In this document: one piece after another, positions 1 to 8,698 of the stretch
Layout of the letters: the number at the start of each line of letters is the position of its first letter
Position numbering within the stretch: the stretch's first letter is position 1
Source: Chara braunii
Taxonomy: Eukaryota > Streptophyta > Charophyceae > Charales > Characeae
Length of the DNA: 20,342 nucleotides
NCBI GenBank assembly: GCA_003427395.1
Contig: BFEA01000749.1
Span: 493,809-514,150, forward strand
Reading direction: 5' to 3'
Made by a program: the position numbers and the translations under genes
The notes under the pieces: model-generated
Databases searched by the model: none
Seen by the model: the letters and a program-made list of their open reading frames with translations, nothing else
What the model was told of the DNA's origin: nothing

Positions 1-16
1 AGAGAGAGAGAGAGAG
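1..16. repeat. (AG)8 dinucleotide repeat at window edge
   Basis: Eight AG units run from the first base and stop at TTAT. The run is probably the end of a longer tract cut by the window boundary, so its true length cannot be judged here. Confidence 0.9.
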
Positions 17-40
17 TTATATGACAGTTACAAGGCACAC

Positions 41-155
41 CTCGAATACAAGGTACGTACCCTGTACTCAAGGGTTCCTTCTATTAGAAAATTTAACAGG
101 GATTTCTATGAACTCGTTTTTCGGAGGTAACTTGAATACAAGGTACGTACCTTGT
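41..155. repeat. Two direct copies of a 25-bp unit containing a 16-bp palindrome
   Basis: Copies lie at 41-65 and 131-155, start to start 90 bp apart, and match at 23 of 25 bases by eye. The core at 139-154, CAAGGTACGTACCTTG, is a perfect palindrome. The first copy (49-64) differs from perfect symmetry by one base. The sequence between the copies is AT-rich and non-coding. The pair lies outside the terminal repeat of element A. Its function is unknown: it could be a dimeric protein-binding site or the remnant of another repeat. Confidence 0.75.
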
Positions 156-176
156 TTTCGGGTTAAGACGATGATC

Positions 177-349
177 CACTCTCCCCCTCCCTTTTCCCTC
201 TCTCCCCTTCATCATCTCAACGTCCTTTTTCTTTCCCTACCACTAATCCATCACCTTTTCTCACGCCTCTCCTCTTTTCTCATTTCTCTCCTCGTATCCC
301 CACAAATCTCTCATCCTCTTCACTCTTTTTCCATCCACTACCATATTTT
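177..349. repeat. CT-rich low-complexity tract left of element A
   Basis: The plus strand is almost all C and T, with short interruptions but no clean repeat unit. Apparent open frames here are Ser/Leu-rich translations of low-complexity DNA and are not genes. A tract of the same composition and strand polarity lies at the other edge of element A (8558-8698), so A may have inserted into a CT-rich stretch. Confidence 0.75.
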
Positions 350-1500
350 TGTACTCTATTACGATCTAGGCCAATTTCGAAGTATATATTCATCAGAAAG
401 TACAATGCCGTCCAATTGCAAAACGAAATGAATGTACTTGAGAGGAGAGAGAGGGAAAGAAGAAGAAGAAGTAAGAAAGAAGAAGAAGATGATGTACTCC
501 AGCATAGACCAATGACAAGGCTCTTCTTCTTCGCCAACCAACCTCCTCCTCCTTATCTCCTCCCCTCTTATTCAAACAAGAAATAACAATAATAATGTTA
601 ATGGCTGAACCAGAATCAATGTCCGAATCCCACTTCTACTGCAGGCCCAACATGAGGTCCACCATAGCCATGGCCACCCTTCCTTTTCCTCTACATACAG
701 GCCGAGGCTATGTCGGAGCACTGAGGGCTCTACCCTCCTGTCCAAAGGACAACCTAAAGCAGCTATGTCGCCGCCCTTCTGTCCCAAGGTCAACACCATG
801 CAGCTATGCCGCTGCCCACTCAACCTCCATGATAGACTGTCTCCCGAGCTTCCTTGATGCGGCACTACCCGAACTGGGGTCTTCCAGATGCAGTGCCTAA
901 CAAGGTGATGAGGACGGTGTCCACCATAGCCAGGTAAGTACCTCACCACTCTCCTCCTTGGTCCCCTTCTCCCTCCTTCTCCTACCGGTAGAGCTCCACC
1001 ATAGCCAAGGTGGAAGCTCCCGACTTCTTCCTCCCAGCAGTGCTGTAGTACCCAACGCTACTCCAGCCACCGCTCCAGCAGCGTGTCGCCAAACTTGCGC
1101 ACTGAAGAATGAGGCCGAGCTCTCCCCTCGACCTCTTGATATAGCGGCCTGCTTGCCTCCTGGGCGGTGACTTCCAGGCCGCTCGGCCTCCCAAGCAACC
1201 GGTACCTCCTCCTTTTCGGAGGGAAACATCATTGCAGACTCTGATATTGCGCGTACAAGCTCTAGACTCAGACTGGGTGGACTGGTACCGGCGTAGACCT
1301 AGCCTACCGCTACTGGGCCTCTAAAAATGCCAACTTTGTCTTCTTCTGCTCGGCCTCAAGCACCCGACACATCTACTGCTACTGGGTGTGGTACCGGCCT
1401 ACCTGCTAGTTGAGTGTTTTTCCGCTGCTCTAAGCACCGCAGGCCCTTGGCTCCGCTACTTGAGTGTTTTCCCTGCTGCAACCGTCAATGCCACGGCCAC
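350..1500 (-). repeat. Module X, outer part of element A terminal repeat
   Basis: This module matches 6739-7823 almost end to end and has no equivalent in the LTRs of B or C. Near its left end, at 417-431, is TGCAAAACGAAATGA, which resembles the primer-proximal LTR end of element C (its minus-strand form begins TGCAACGAAAATGAGC). X may therefore be a second, older LTR fused in front of the core. It carries a purine-rich patch of GAA triplets (about 458-490; 6838-6872 in the right copy) and several copies of CCACCATAGCC. Confidence 0.6.
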
Positions 1501-1755
1501 AGGTAAGTACCGGCCCTACGGGCCTGCCAAACAAGCAAGTACCCTTGAGGGTCACACACACACTCATGCCGACAAGCACTCAGACAGGCACGCAAGTCAA
1601 CAGGCACGCACACATACAGACTTAGGAAACACAACAGAATGCGGGAATCTCAGCAAGGCATCCATTCCATCGACAAAACTTCAGAAATCAGCAGTGTTCT
1701 CAATCTGTGTTATGGCGGGTCATTACAACTCTCTCCTCTCCCAACCTCACTCTCC

Positions 1756-2862
1756 TGCAAGGAATATGAGTGAGAACGATATACAAAAAAACAAGTTGCG
1801 AAATCACACGGATGTTCAGGTAGTCGTGTACAAGCAGAGCACAATGCACCGAGATTCCATCCAAATATGAGCAATACAATGAAGTCATGAGCCAATGTTC
1901 AAGCCCTCAGGGCACACCAACATAGTATCCAATGTCGCTCCTCTCTGTCTGGTGCCCATCGCCCAGTGTACACTACTTGCCTATCCTACCTACATCAGCA
2001 TTCACGCAACAGGCTCACTTCGACTCTTGAAGACCAATGTACATGACGTCAACACCATAACCGACCTCTCACATGTACCAGGTACGTATCTCCTCTCCCC
2101 TCATCAGAGCCTGACCACTCACACTCGCCTCCTTCTTGAAGACCAGCGATCGCCCTCTTATTCCCTAGCGCCCTGCAGCCCGGCTATGGCTGCTAGCGCC
2201 CCGCTGCCCAACAATGCCCCTCTTCACCTCACACGCGCCCGCACGCGCCCTCGCCACTAGTGCACCATACAGCGTCTCGCACAACAACGCAGTAGTGTGA
2301 CCACATTGCCTGCGTGGGCCAAACTTCCCGACCCTGGCTGCCTCTCTTCCTATATGGAAGTGACAGCCCCTGGTCGGCCCTGTGAGGGCCTGGCCGAGAA
2401 GCATCCAGTAGCTTCCGGTTTGGCCCTGGTGCCTGTGCCCAGACCCAGCCTTGCAGTTGAGGGCCTGGGCCTCGTACAGTTGGGCACACCCTGCATTTCC
2501 CCGCTTCGTTAGTTTGCTGTATCTGCACAGGACCCGAGGTATGTGCGTCAACAATGCTGCTTTTGTGTAGGCCCGTGGCCACTTTGTGATGTATCGGCCC
2601 TACATTGTGTGTATGTGCCCGGGCGCAACTACTAGTGCCTGGGCCAAACCGTATGACGCAGCTTAGGGAGGCTCATGCTTCCATTCAACCAACTGGCGTG
2701 CTGCAGCAGCGTGAGTACCCACATATGGAAAAATGTCGAATTTTGGCCTCTAGTGAATATTAAGGCCCGCCTTCACTTAGGGCGGGCACTGGGCTTGCTG
2801 AGGGCCACTGCCCAAAACATGTGCATGTCTGATAAGGGCCCTGCGAGGGCTTATTCCTCACA
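1756..2862 (-). repeat. LTR core of element A 3' terminal repeat (B/C type)
   Basis: It starts TGCAAGGAATATGAG, nearly the same as the primer-proximal end of B's 5' LTR (TGCAAGGAAGATGAG at 16423), and ends CCTCACA, as B's 3' LTR does at 9590. Between them, landmarks occur in the same order as in B and C: TGACGTCA (2044-2051), a CAGGTACGT-like site (2079-2088), GGCTATGG (2182-2189), a TATA-like site (2351-2356), and a GCCCGCCTTCACTTAGGGCGG block (about 2766-2786). This 1.1-kb unit is close in length to the LTRs of B (about 0.93 kb) and C (1.0 kb). Confidence 0.7.
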
Positions 2863-2876
2863 TTCCATGCCCCTTA
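2863..2876 (-). other. Polypurine tract of element A
   Basis: The minus strand reads TAAGGGGCATGGAA directly before the LTR start TGTGAGG. It lies 24 bp beyond the pol stop codon. A polypurine tract at this place primes plus-strand DNA synthesis in LTR elements. The C and T interruptions may be decay. Confidence 0.65.
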
Positions 2877-2900
2877 GCTTCGAAAGTCCGTTGAGGTGCT

Positions 2901-4260
2901 TCAAGTTGGTGCCTTCCCCTTTAGTTTGCGTTTATATTCAACCATGATCTGAGGAGTTGTCTTGACAAGTTCCTCCCTTGTAAACCATCGATCTTCTTTA
3001 GGATCAGTATGGTGCCTGAACCGAACTCTGTACTCTCTCACAGGTTTAGGCGGTGTACAGGCATGTCTCTGTGCTCCAGGATATCGTCGACGTCCACATG
3101 ACCATCCATGGTTGGGGGCAGTATACATCTCCTTGATGGGAACTGTGCAGTCTCAGCGAAAGGTGCAAGCTGTGAGGCATGACACACAGGGTAAGTGCGT
3201 AGGTGACTAGGGATACGAATTACGTTAGAGGGACCATCCAAATCACTACCCACAACATCCAAGACCTCCCAGAGACCGAAGTACTGAGGCATTAGTTTTC
3301 TAGAGATGTCAAACTCCTGTCCCAACTCACTAGCCTTGACCCAGACACGTTCCCCTACCTGAAATGTGGATTGTTAGTGATGCTTGTTCTCAAAAGAGAT
3401 CATTGCTTCCTGAGATTTCTTGATGTGTTTGACATTCCGCTGCAACAACTTCTCGTACTGGACACCGTACTCTATGGTTCCAGGGGTTGCAACAGTTCGG
3501 TTTTTGGATAGGAGGAACCACCCCAAATGCAGCTGATTAGGGCTGACGCCGGTGGTGATATGTACAACGTTGTTGTACAGACTGGCGATGAGAGGTAATT
3601 TCTCATCCAGTCGTCCAAGTTGGGCTTAATGTAATGCCTCAACAAATGCTGCACCACTCGGTTCATCTGTTCAGCCTGCCCATTGGCTTCGGGATGATGC
3701 CCAAAGTCATTTGGAGCTGGCTGCCCATCTGTTCAGCGGCCTTCTGCCATATCTCGTTGGTGAATCGGGCATCTCTATCGCTAACAATAGTCTTTGGCAG
3801 TCCAAATCACGCACCCACTTATCCATGAACAACTTGATGACGTGCTCAGTCCTGGCAGTCTCTGGCATGGCAATTAGTCTAGCGTACTTAATAATCCTAT
3901 CAACTCTGACGAAGATATGCCTTTTGCCACTCTTGCTAGTCACGAGGGTATCCATGAAGTCCATGGAAACACTGTCCCGAACCAGCAGGAATGGGTAAAG
4001 GCTTCAATAACCCAAGTGGAGCTTGAGTCTGTGGCTTGTCCCGCCAACAGACTTGGCAAGTTTGAACGTAGGTCTTCGCATCGTCAAGCATGTTAGGCCA
4101 CCAAAATCGTTGTACCAAGTTAGCACTAGTCTTTTTGTAGTCGAAATGTCATGTCGCGTCATGAAACTCACCTGAAAATAAACTACGCAAATCCTCTCTA
4201 GATGGAACCACGTATCTTTTGAATCTTGCCTTCTCAAGAAAGAGCAACCCATCCACCATC
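2901..4260 (-). pseudogene. Element A integrase with C-terminal chromodomain, broken
   Basis: Integrase inserts the copied DNA into a chromosome. The N-terminal zinc-binding HHCC motif is recognisable (first His codon 4161-4163, CQVC near 4050), but a TGA at 4149-4151 replaces the Gly before the second His. The core begins with MDFMDTL at about 3945-3964. The second catalytic Asp, in a VSDRD-type motif near 3775-3790, lies out of frame after a frameshift. A further segment (3472-3666) carries the NRVVQHLLRHY stretch that follows the catalytic Glu. The GPY/F-like PQYFGLWEVLDVVG segment is at 3240-3290. The chromodomain is split by a frameshift near 3040-3060: its first part (MDGHVDVDDILEHRDM) is at about 3060-3110 and its second part (EYRVRF through EEL) at about 2930-3010. 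The stop is at 2901-2903. A TAA near 3375 is another break. It is non-functional as written. Confidence 0.85.
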
Positions 4261-4409
4261 ACATACTCATTAGTTATGGCCTTGTCTTTTGTCTCAAGTT
4301 TGCGAATGATGTCCATCGTGACAGGGTATTCCTTGTAGGCTTCCACCAAGGATCGAGATACATCGTCTGGTAAGCCAAACTCAATGATTAGCGCACCCAG
4401 AGTGTCTGC

Positions 4410-4830
4410 CCTACGTGACATCGCATCAACAACCTTGTTATACTGTCCTTTCACATAGTCAAGCTTGAAGTCATATTGATCTATGACTTCAATCCAACGT
4501 TTGAGTGCATAGGAGAGAACAGGTTGTGTCTTGATCCACTTGAGTGTCTGATGATCGGTTCTCAAGGAGAAGAACCTTCCCAACAGATAGTGCCTCCAGT
4601 GGACAAGTGCCTTATAGAGGGCATAAATTTCCTTTCGTAGTTGAACTTCGCCAACTACTTCGATTTCATCCTCTTGCTCATGTACTCGATCAGCCTTAAC
4701 TTCTTCCTTTCGTGCCGAGTCAGCACTGCGCCAATGCCGTACTGGCTTGTGTTAGTGGTCACTACAAATGGCCTTTGAGGATCGAGGACCATGAGAATCT
4801 CATGATGTGTAAGGGCATGCTTCAATCTCT
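4410..4830 (-). pseudogene. Element A RNase H, catalytic Asp lost
   Basis: RNase H removes the RNA strand after reverse transcription. The conserved TTDASQYGIGA motif reads TTNTSQYGIGA here; the Asn codon at 4751-4753 replaces the first catalytic Asp still present in element B. The downstream part, GRFFSLRTDHQTLKWIKTQP followed by the DQYDF and DAMSRR motifs, is open at 4410-4583. Between the two parts the frame is broken by a stop near 4655 and a frameshift. The domain sits between RT and integrase as expected for Ty3/gypsy. Confidence 0.8.
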
Positions 4831-4855
4831 TGAAAGCAGCCTCACATTCGTATGT

Positions 4856-5590
4856 CTATTCCCATGGAGTGTCAAGGCACGTTAGATCAGTCAAGGGAGA
4901 TGCGATCGTGTTATAGTTTTGTACAAAATGGCGGTAATAACCACTTATTCCCAAGAACGATCTAACCTTAGTCACAAACTGGGGTCGTGGCCAGTCTCTA
5001 ATGCTAGCCACCTTCGCATTTTGAGGCCTAATCCATTCCACGGATACTTCATGACCGAAGTACAAGATTTTAGTGCGACCAAACTCGCATTTCTTTAAAT
5101 TTATCTTATACTTGTGCTGCCGGAGGAGAGAAAGCACTTTGTCTACATGCTGAGCATGCTCCTTGACAGTCCTACTGAAGATAAGAATGTCGTTGAGGTA
5201 CACGACGATAAACTTATCCAAGTAGTCATGGAAGATCCTATTCTGGCGCGCTGGAATGTACCCGTCACATTGCAAAGGCCGAAAGGCATCACCACAAACT
5301 TGTACAGACCGTACCTGGTCTGAAATGCGGTTTTGTGTTGGTCTTCCAGTCTAATGGCAATATGATGGTAGCCGGACTTCAAGTCCCTGCACCCTATCCA
5401 ATAGGTCATCGATGCGCGGTAGGGCTCTGTGTTCTTAATGGTAATGGCATTGAGACCCCTATAATCAATGTACATCCTCAATGATCCCCCCTTCTTTGGG
5501 ATGGATAGAACTGATGAGCCGAAGGGGGACCCTTTTCTGTGACCTCTTTCAGTTGCCGATGAATCTCGTCCAACTCGACTGGAGCCATCC
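4856..5590 (-). pseudogene. Element A reverse transcriptase, YLND active site
   Basis: Recognisable RT motifs on the minus strand are IDYRGLNAITIKN (near 5440-5475), DLKSGYHHIAI with the first catalytic Asp (near 5350-5385), FVVMPFGLCN (near 5275-5310) and the polymerase box at 5189-5200. That box reads YLND where the family and element B have YLDD, so a metal-binding Asp is replaced by Asn. The KINLKKCEFG and FLGISGYYRHFVQNY segments follow. The frame changes near 5275-5300, and about ten residues before DLKSGYHH are compressed or missing compared with B. A TAG at 4856-4858 stands where B has the second Trp of DTPWEW. The copy is clearly inactive. Confidence 0.88.
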
Positions 5591-5889
5591 TATAGATTCT
5601 CCCTTTGGGTATCTTGCTCCCAGGGATGATCTCTATTGCATGGACAACCTCCCGTCTACGACACCTGTTGGCTCCTCGAACAGATCAGGGTACTTAGCGA
5701 CGACACTCTCTATCTCTGGGGGTGATTTAACGACCTCCCCTTTCTCCGAGACAAAGACCAGGTACATACCTTCCTCTTGGTTCTATTTATAATAATAATA
5801 GAAGGTTGACACACACAAACACTCGTAGGAGTTAATTAACCTACTAGTTTTAATACTTAGTTAGTCTAACGGTCCTCCCATTAGGAAGC

Positions 5890-6270
5890 TCATGCTTTAG
5901 CACTTTCTTGTCCCAGTCAAACTGGGGCTTGGCAACCTCAAGGTAGTACATACCGGACAACATGTCAAATGGTAGGTTGTCACTAACCAGGAACGAAATC
6001 CTATGATTAAGTTCCCCTCCTGCATAGGAGAAGGTAAGGTACAGACCACATGCTTCACGTAGTCCTCTACCATCATGCGCTCTTTGTTGGCCAAAGTAGA
6101 TGCTACCGGTCTACTAAGGCGCTGCACTCGGTCCTGTAAGTCTATCAACACAATTGTGACTTATAAAGTTTCGCGTGGAGCGGATGTCTACGAAGGCACC
6201 GCACTTGCGGCCACCTACACCTACTTCCACAACGAAGTGCTCCCCTCTAGGACCTCGACTTAGTGCCACA
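5890..6270 (-). pseudogene. Element A aspartic protease, broken
   Basis: Retroelement proteases cut Gag-Pol and need an Asp-Thr/Ser-Gly triad. Here the segment FVDIRSTRNFISHNCVDRL places the Asp at 6186-6188 but is followed by Ile-Arg instead of Thr-Gly. The frame changes at about 6114-6150, so QDRVQRLSRPVASTLANKERM continues in another frame and shifts again near 6020. The YYLEVAKPQFDWDKKV stretch near 5900-5960, which matches YYLSVAQLQFDWDRKV in B, is in a third frame. From 5590 to 5890 lies the protease-RT linker, with an EEGMYLV-like motif near 5757, also out of frame. The D-I-R triad makes activity unlikely even without the frameshifts. Confidence 0.75.
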
Positions 6271-6738
6271 CAAGACTCATGAGGGTCCCTTGCCGACCAC
6301 TCACTTTGTAGGTCCTGTAAGGCTTCAGACACATCCAACGAGCAGAGTATTGTTGGGTCAGGATGCATCTGCGGGGTGACCAAGGAGTCAATAGCTTCGG
6401 CCAACTCTTGAAACGGGTAGGGTATATCACCCGCTTGAAGATGAGTAGAAGCAGCGACAACTTCTATTGGCCATAGGTGTTTTTTCGAGCTGGAGCTCAT
6501 AGAGGCCCCACCCTGGGACAAAGGAATGTCACCTTTAGATGGTATCTTCTGCGAGACCTTCGCTTTCTTGCATTTAAAGTGCTGATGGCCGAATGCAAGC
6601 ACCCCACAAATAACGGTCCCGCCACTTACCTTAACCTTTACTAATGAAGTGAGGTTGCTATCCTCAACACTATCCTCGCCGTCAAACTCTGAGCCGTCCA
6701 CAAGATCAGACACATCATCGATCTCACTTTGATTCCCA
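6271..6738 (-). pseudogene. Element A gag C-terminal remnant with damaged zinc knuckle
   Basis: This is continuous with the protease frame upstream of its Asp. It contains an acidic stretch (DGSEFDGEDSVED), then CGVLAFGHQHFKC near 6570-6610, a degenerate CCHC knuckle. The His-x4-Cys half is intact and the Cys-x2-Cys half is not. A Ser-rich segment follows, then a linker (PFQELAEAIDSLVTPQMHPD) that aligns with 12960-13200 of element B. The frame ends at a TAA exactly at the border with the terminal repeat. The gag capsid region present in B is absent, so this is the surviving tail after an internal deletion. Confidence 0.65.
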
Positions 6739-6836
6739 TGTTATGATCCTGGCCAATTTCGAGATACACATTCATTAGATAGTATAATGCCGTCCAATTG
6801 CTGAAAGAAATGAATGCACTTGAGAGGAGAGAGAGG

Positions 6837-6868
<32 letters not shown>

Positions 6869-8557
6869 AAGAAAGAAAGATGAAGAAGATGATGTACACC
6901 AACATAGACAAATGACAATGCTCTTATTCTTCGCCCAACACTCTCTTCCTCCTTATCTCCTCCTCTCTTATTCACACAAGAAATAATAGTACAATGTTGA
7001 ATGGCTGAACCAGAATCATTGTCTGAATCCGTCATCTACTGCAGGTATCACTTGAGGTCCACCATAGCCATGGCCGCCTCCCTCACTCTTCACTCTCATA
7101 GGCCGAGGCTATGGCGGACTACTTGGGCCCTGCCTTGCTGTGCAAAGGACAACACAGAGCAGCGATGGCTGCTCTAGCTCAGGCCGCCATGCCTGACTCT
7201 GCCTCGAAGCTTCTTGGTGTAGCTCTCCCCAGCTGGGGTCTCCCAGCCGCAGCGCCCACCAAGGTGATGAAGATGGCTGCCACCATAGCCAGGTAAGTAC
7301 CTTTGGTGCTCCTCCCCCTTCCTATCCTTCTTCCTCCTCCAAGTCCTTGCTTCTTCCCCAACAGGGCTGCTCCAAGCTAGCGCTGCTCCTGCCAGCGCTC
7401 CAACCAGTGTGTTGCCAAACTTGCACACCGAGAATGAGGCTGGGCTCTTCAACCGGCCTGGAGATATAGCGGCCTGCTTGCCTCTCGGGCGGTGACTTCC
7501 AGGCCGCTCGGCCTCCCAAGCAACCGGTACCTCCTCCCTTTTGGAGGGAAACATCATTGCAGACTCTGATATTGCCCGTACAGGCCCTAGATTCATACTG
7601 GTACCCGCCTAGACCTAGCCTACAACTACTGGGCCTCTAAAAATGCCACTTTTGTCTTCTTCTGCTCGGCCTCCAGTACCTAGCACGTCAACCACTTCAG
7701 GGTGTGGTACCGGCCTACCCGCTACTTGAGTGTTTCCCCGCTGCTTCAAGTGCTGCGGGCCTCTTTCCCCGCCAGTTGAGTGTTTTCTCCCGCTGCAATC
7801 CTCAATGCCACGGCCATACTCGCCTCCTTCCTGAAGACCACCAGTCGCCCTCTTACCCCTTAGCGCCCTGCAGCCCGGCTATGGCTGCTAGCGCTCCGCT
7901 GCCCAGCAGCGCCCCTCTTCACCTCACACGCGGCCGCACGCGCCCTGGGCACTAGTGCAGCATGCAGCGTCTCGCGCAACAACACAGCAGCGTGACCACA
8001 TTGGCTGTGTGGGCCAGGCTGCCCGACCCTGACTGCCTCTCTTCCTATATGGAATTGACAGCCCCTGGTCGGCCCTGTGAGGGCCTGGCGGGGAAGCATC
8101 CAGTAGCTTCCGGTTTGGCCCTGGTGCCTGCGCCCAGACCCAGCCTTGCAGTTGAGGGCCTGGGCCTCGTACAGTTTGGCACACCCCACATTTCCACACT
8201 TCGTTAGGTTGCTGTATTTGCACAGGACCTGGGGTATGTGCGTCGACAATGATGCTTTTGCGTAGGCCCGTAGCCACTTTGTGATGTATCGGCCTTGCAT
8301 TGTGTGTATGTGCCCAGGCTCAACTACCAGTGCCTGGGCCAAACCGTACGACGAAGCTTAGGGAGGCTCACGCTTCCATTCAACCAACTGGCGTGCTGCA
8401 ACAACTTGAGTACCCACATATGGCAGAATGTTGAATTTTGGTCTCTAGTGAATATTCAGGCCCGCCTTCACTTAGGGAGGGCACTGGGTTTGCTGAGGGC
8501 CACTGCTCAGAACATGTGCACGTCTGATAAGGGCCCTGCGAGCGCTTATTCCTCGCA
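6739..8557 (-). repeat. Element A 5' terminal repeat (right copy), internally deleted
   Basis: It pairs with 350-2862. It runs from TGTTATGATC to CCTCGCA, so on the minus strand it starts TGCGAGG and ends ACA. It lacks about 622 bp found in the left copy. The join near 7823-7827 reads GGCCATACTCG where the left copy has GGCCAC at the start and CACACTCG at the end of the extra part, consistent with a deletion at a 3-bp CAC microhomology followed by a C to T change. The deleted part includes the primer-proximal end of the LTR core. A GAA-triplet run at 6838-6872 has expanded relative to the left copy. Confidence 0.75.
8046..8051 (-). promoter_or_regulatory. TATA-like site in element A 5' terminal repeat
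   Basis: The minus strand reads TTCCATATAGGAAGAG. The same site is at 2351-2356 in the left copy, and related sites occur at the same relative position in B (CGATATAGGGAAGG, 9205-9209 and 16974-16978) and C (CCATAAAGGAAAG, 17739-17745). Conservation across diverged LTRs suggests the LTR promoter. The start of transcription cannot be placed from sequence alone. Confidence 0.4.
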
Positions 8558-8698
8558 CTCCTTTCTTCTTTTCCCTACTTCTCTCCTCTCCTTCCCATTG
8601 TTCTCTCATACCCATCACTCTTCGCTCATCTTCCACCATCTTTTTCTCCCCTCTCCTCCTTATTCGCTCACTCCCTTCTACTAATCTTTTTGTCTCCT
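8558..8698. repeat. CT-rich spacer between elements A and B
   Basis: This is 141 bp of nearly pure pyrimidine on the plus strand with no unit longer than a few bases. It begins where A's terminal repeat ends and stops where homology to B's LTR begins. Composition and polarity match 177-349. Nothing coding is seen. Confidence 0.7.

Larger units (their letters stand above)
350..2862 (-). repeat. Element A 3' terminal repeat (left copy), mosaic
   Basis: This 2.5-kb unit is repeated in the same orientation at 6739-8557. Both copies begin near TG and end in CA (CCTCACA here, CCTCGCA in the other). The right edge is firm because it abuts a polypurine tract and the pol stop. It has two parts: an outer module (350 to about 1500) and an LTR core (1756-2862) of the same type as the LTRs of elements B and C. 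About 622 bp (1500-2122) is present here and absent from the right copy. The (CA)-rich stretch around 1553-1620 lies in that extra part. Open frames within it are not supported as genes. Confidence 0.75.
350..8557 (-). mobile_element. Element A: decayed Ty3/gypsy chromovirus, gag largely deleted
   Basis: Long direct repeats at 350-2862 and 6739-8557 flank a minus-strand pol remnant. Read on the minus strand the order is 5' terminal repeat, gag tail, protease, RT, RNase H, integrase with chromodomain, polypurine tract, 3' terminal repeat. Integrase following RT/RNase H is the Ty3/gypsy order, and the C-terminal chromodomain makes it a chromovirus. The coding region joins the 5' terminal repeat directly at 6739, with no primer-binding site, leader or main gag domain, so an internal deletion is inferred. 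Frameshifts and stops occur throughout. No target-site duplication is visible (bases before 350 and after 8557 differ). Confidence 0.85.

Noticed and set aside
1500-2122. Loss of a spliced intron as the reason for the length difference between A's terminal repeats
   Set aside because: The left boundary is a fine donor (CAGGTAAGTA), but the right boundary has no AG acceptor, and the donor lies on the strand opposite to element transcription.
595-2260. Plus-strand open frames in A's left repeat (595-900, 1388-1870, 1895-2260) as genes
   Set aside because: They lie inside a terminal repeat, the matching frames are not preserved as such in the right copy, and no domain or codon pattern is recognisable.
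6727-6738. Primer-binding site for element A (minus strand TGGGAATCAAAG next to the repeat border)
   Set aside because: It begins TGG, but the sequence runs directly into the gag-tail remnant, matches no tRNA 3' end I can name, and differs from the initiator-Met sites of B and C. The join looks like a deletion.
6798-6986. Arginine-rich plus-strand frame
   Set aside because: It is the translation of a GAA-triplet repeat.
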